A DNA stretch of 64,000 nt from Laccaria trichodermophora (Eukaryota; Basidiomycota; Agaricomycetes; Agaricales; Hydnangiaceae), in NCBI GenBank assembly GCA_018417955.1, contig JACTVC010000007.1:496001-560000 (forward strand). The letters are read 5' to 3'. The notes beneath the pieces were generated by a model. That model saw nothing but the letters and a program-made list of their open reading frames with translations, made no database searches and was not told the origin of the DNA. A program made the translations under genes and the position numbers. Of the stretch, positions 60,882-64,000 are shown piece after piece (positions within the stretch are counted from its first letter, which is position 1; every line of letters begins with the position of its first letter).

Positions 60882-61063
60882 TGCGATGGGGAAGTAAAGG
60901 GCAGGCAAAGAAGTTAGGTTTTATAGGTAAATTGGAGCGGGGGCTGGAAGTAACCGCAAATGGCAGCCAAATGACAGGGCCAAATGACAGGCCCCTTCAA
61001 GGGGAAGCAAATGACAGGTCGGACAGGTGTGCCCAACGCGTGCCCAAATTGGCGGGGTAAAGT

Positions 61064-62131
61064 AGGACCCCCGGCAATAGCAGAAAAGGCCTGATCCCGA
61101 AAATCAGGTTTTTGTCCGGACGCCTCTGTGTCAAATTTGTCCGGATGGGACCTGGCCTACCCTACCATTTCAAAAATTTGTCCGGACACCCAAATCAGGG
61201 CATTTTTTGACCCAAAGATGTCCGGATCGGCGGATCTGGCCTCAGTACTGGCTCAAACGACGTCGAGAGCCTCCCAGAGAATAGGAGATGGGTATATAAC
61301 AAGAAAAATGTATATTTTAACACTGGATATCGCCATTAGTACACTAATCATCAGACTCCTCTCCTCCACCACGCTTTGCATTGGTGACAAAGGCTGGAAG
61401 TTTTGCCCATTCATACCTCTTATCTAGCCCAACCCATTCCTTCTCGACAAAGATTTCGTCGACATCGTTAATTTCCATGCTCTGCGGAAGTGTCCAAAAT
61501 AAATGAGAAATTGACCAATTGGCGATGTCACTGACTCACCGTTAAAATTGTGTAGCGAGTCGTAAACTCAGAGGATGATGATAATAATCATGGTGAAGAA
61601 TTTTTTCAGCCTTATATACTACAAAATGTAACTACGAGAACATACTACGACCTACTAGATCATTTGAGAATAGATGAGAAATCATGTCGGTGAGGTCCTC
61701 GGGCTTAGTAAACAAATATTCTCGACCTATCTCCAAAGTCCGTGAGGTCTGTGGAATAGCTGACTAAATTAAGTATTATTCCAACGAGACAAAACGACAG
61801 CCCACAGTGATGCTCGCAAAATGTGCAAGAAAAAAAATGTGGGAGAGCTTGCACAATTTGCATTACCTTAGGTTCGATCGCACAACTTCCCCGACACGGC
61901 TCATTAATGTCACACACAGCAGACACCGTTAGACCGCTCAGCCATGACAGCTATGTCCGGATAGCAGCCTTAGGGCATCTGGCATCTCGTCGATCTTGTC
62001 CGGGCTCTTGGCTCTGGGTGGTTTCGAATTTTGTCGCTTTTTGTCCGGATTGGCCCCCAGCTGTTGGACCTAAAATTCACATTTTTTGTCCGGATCGGGA
62101 CCAGGCCTTTTCTGCTATTGCCGGGGGTCCT
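61064..62131. mobile_element. Non-autonomous TIR DNA transposon with 8-bp target duplication (hAT-like)
   Basis: Terminal inverted repeats of about 37 bp start AGGACCCCCGGCAATAGCAG at 61064 and, on the other strand, at 62131, with one mismatch in the first 37 bases. The element is flanked on both sides by GGTAAAGT (61056-61063 and 62132-62139). An 8-bp duplication is typical of hAT transposons. The 1068-bp interior has no transposase and carries repeated TGTCCGGAT-type motifs near both ends. It lies between the trehalose phosphorylase start and the TFIIB-like gene, inside their shared upstream region. Confidence 0.88.
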
Positions 62132-62321
62132 GGTAAAGTCTCACAAAAGTCTCACATGACGACAGGGCAATCCCTGGCGATCCAGCTGATTATTCGGCCG
62201 AGGAAGGCGTAGATTCAGTGATTAATGGATAAGGTATTAACGAGTTATAGCGTCCAGGAAAGAGTGGTAAATGTCACGTGTGTATCTACGCTAGCACTCA
62301 GTCTGACTCTTCTCCATTCGC

Positions 62322-64000
62322 ATGTCCGTCAAGTGCTCGGAATGTCGGGGCGACACCATCTGGGACGACGAGGCTGCTTCCGCGATATGCACAACTTGTG
62401 GAACCCTGACTGATCCATCCCAGTCTATTCTAACATCTCAGGACTACCGGAGCGAGTTTTTACATTCGAATCCACTCTGGGACCCTGCTGCACCCTCAAC
62501 CCTCAAAGTTTCGCGTAGAAATGGGGGCCAGTGGGACTTGTCGGGCCAAGAAGCAGAAGCTCGAGGAAGGAAAAACTCGGCAAGTCGGTCCAACATATCT
62601 CCCTCATTCATACTAACGCCTCTTTCTCAGTATGCAATAGCTGAATTCATTAATTCTCTCGCGGTGTCAATGAACGCCGCCGGTCTATCCCCACGCGCGT
62701 TAACTCTCTTCCACCAGGCCAAGACCGCAGGTCAGTTTCGTTGGGGTAGAAAGACTAGACTAATTGCAGGAGCATGTCTTTCGATTGCGCTTCGCGAAGC
62801 GAATCGGCCAAATTCTCTCCACGACCTAGCTTTTTTGCTCAAAACATCGCCCACATCGCTCACTCGGACTTACATATCTATAACATCTTTACTTAATTTC
62901 ACTGCAACCGTCATTGACCCTTCCGTCCACATATCCACCCTCCAATTGCATTTGGTGTCCGTCTTAAAGGATAATCAAAAAGATTCTGGTCTTCCTGACT
63001 CATTGGTCAAATTTCTGCAACCAATCTGCTTGCGTTCCGTGGCAACGACGGCAAATTCTCTATGTTCTCTCATCGCTCGTCTCTGCCCGTATGACGATTT
63101 GAAAAGGCTGCCGCCCGCGCCCACCGCGTGCGCAATCTTCATGTTGTCGTTGGAGGCCGAATGCCGCGAAACCATCAGTCCCCTCGGAGGTCTGGCCCAA
63201 TGTCTAGGCGCCCGGTGTCATGTAGGGAAAGGCGTTGTAATGACCCGTTACAAGGCGATCCAAGACGAAGTCGCATCTTGGATTGAGAAGGTCCCATGGC
63301 TCGACAAGTATGAAGCCAAATCGCGCCGTGCCAAGGTCTCTCGACGACTCGTCGTTGCGCGCGGACTCAAGGACGTCATTAATTTTCAAGACGAGATATG
63401 GCGGGATGCGGTGCCGCCCAACCCCGTGCTCGATGAAGACGACGAGGACGAAAAAAGTGACTCTGCAACAAATTTATCAGTCTCTTCGATTCAAGATACC
63501 AGGCCACTCCCACGCAAACGACAAAAGACTCATCACTCGTTGCTAGATGCCACACATTTCCTTCTCGATCCACTTTCAGGCTCTATACCACCATCATCAC
63601 ATACCCCCATACGCCAACACTCTTGTACATTACCATCAACTGAAGCCTCCACCCTACCGTCATCATCATCAAGTAATTATCCACTCCCAGTTACGTCCTA
63701 TATTCTTACCGCCCCACTATCTAATCTCATCTCCAAACACGCTCCAACGCGGCTCCAACGACTCACCGTCGATCGAGGCGGTTCAGGCGAAACTGAAGTC
63801 GCAGACGACGAGCTTTTCGCAGATGGGGAGTTGGAAGGGTTTCTCAGAAATGAAGGAGAAGTAGAGATTTTGCGTCAGGCGTTTGGTTGGGACCAAGATA
63901 TCCCAGAACCTGTCGTTGAAGAGATCAGAGTCTCACGAAAATCAAGAGCTGGAAACGACGCCGTCAAGAAGAAATCGAGACTTAATCTAGAAGCTCTGGC
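62322..64000 (+). CDS. TFIIB/BRF-like transcription factor, 3' end off the window
   Basis: Exon 1 is 62322-62579 and exon 2 is 62631 to the window edge without a stop, giving at least 540 residues. The N-terminal zinc ribbon has CxxC pairs 'CSECRGDTIW' and 'CTTCGTL'. Exon 2 opens with 'YAIAEFINSLAVSMNAAGLS' and 'KTRLIAGACLSIALREANRP', a cyclin-fold pattern as in TFIIB and Brf1. A Ser/Pro-rich linker and an acidic 'ADDELFADGELEGFL' segment follow. Brf1 recruits RNA polymerase III with TBP; this protein is divergent, so it may be a BRF paralogue. The intron uses a GC donor (GCAAGT at 62580). Confidence 0.7.
   Translation, partial: MSVKCSECRGDTIWDDEAASAICTTCGTLTDPSQSILTSQDYRSEFLHSNPLWDPAAPSTLKVSRRNGGQWDLSGQEAEARGRKNSASRSNISPSFILTPLSQYAIAEFINSLAVSMNAAGLSPRALTLFHQAKTAGQFRWGRKTRLIAGACLSIALREANRPNSLHDLAFLLKTSPTSLTRTYISITSLLNFTATVIDPSVHISTLQLHLVSVLKDNQKDSGLPDSLVKFLQPICLRSVATTANSLCSLIARLCPYDDLKRLPPAPTACAIFMLSLEAECRETISPLGGLAQCLGARCHVGKGVVMTRYKAIQDEVASWIEKVPWLDKYEAKSRRAKVSRRLVVARGLKDVINFQDEIWRDAVPPNPVLDEDDEDEKSDSATNLSVSSIQDTRPLPRKRQKTHHSLLDATHFLLDPLSGSIPPSSHTPIRQHSCTLPSTEASTLPSSSSSNYPLPVTSYILTAPLSNLISKHAPTRLQRLTVDRGGSGETEVADDELFADGELEGFLRNEGEVEILRQAFGWDQDIPEPVVEEIRVSRKSRAGNDAVKKKSRLNLEAL

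Overview
The window looks like nuclear DNA of a mushroom-forming basidiomycete (Agaricomycetes). Protein-coding genes are cut into many exons by introns of about 45-60 bp. The gene content is fungal and includes a configuration-retaining trehalose phosphorylase, a DUF6593-type protein, COMPASS Bre2/Ash2, Mzm1 and MSH3. The left end is occupied by chromodomain Ty3/gypsy retrotransposon sequence. I reconstructed exon structures by hand from GT-AG (and some GC-AG) boundaries and reading-frame continuity; family names rest on motif recognition, not on database searches.

Repeat-rich left part (1-16.6 kb). A decayed Ty3/gypsy chromovirus enters from the left edge. It has one long Gag-Pol frame, two further downstream coding blocks (11.1-12.3 kb and 12.7-15.1 kb), a polypurine tract and the start of a 3' LTR at 15117. 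Its gag is split by a young, complete, non-autonomous LTR element (1846-5727) with 319-bp LTRs and a 5-bp target duplication. The guest's interior has no recognisable coding capacity and is made mostly of tandem repeats and short hairpin motifs. Three in-frame stops in the host element all look like CGA to TGA changes. Two nested pairs of inverted arms (15489-16532) surround a piece of Ty1/copia-like 3' LTR.

Gene-dense right part (16.6-64 kb). In order: an unknown protein (+), an EI24 family membrane protein (-), linker histone H1 (-), Mzm1 (+), a mitochondrial GGQ release-factor-like protein (+), cyclase-associated protein CAP (+), a multipass membrane protein (+), an RNase P/MRP Rpp14-like subunit (-), an Arg/Ser-rich protein (-), a PhoD-like phosphatase (+), Bre2/Ash2 (-), a ubiquitin E2 (+), a 1549-residue Ser-rich protein (+), a DUF6593-like protein (-), a BTB-type protein (-), the N-terminal glutamine amidase NTAQ1 (-), a small Pro/Ser-rich protein (-), ATP12 (-), MSH3 (+), POL5 (-), a small unknown protein (-), trehalose phosphorylase (-), a 1068-bp TIR element with 8-bp target duplications, and a TFIIB/BRF-like gene running off the right edge (+).

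The genes form no metabolic cluster; they are ordinary housekeeping functions (mitochondrial biogenesis, chromatin, mismatch repair, rRNA synthesis, proteolysis, storage sugar). Several pairs share short divergent promoters (BRE2/E2 about 90 bp, ATP12/MSH3 about 120 bp), and MSH3 and POL5 converge with only 20 bp between stop codons. The most novel material is in the retroelements: an accessory protein with an inferred RRM-like fold plus an SR domain inside the gypsy element, and the non-coding guest that shares its polypurine tract.
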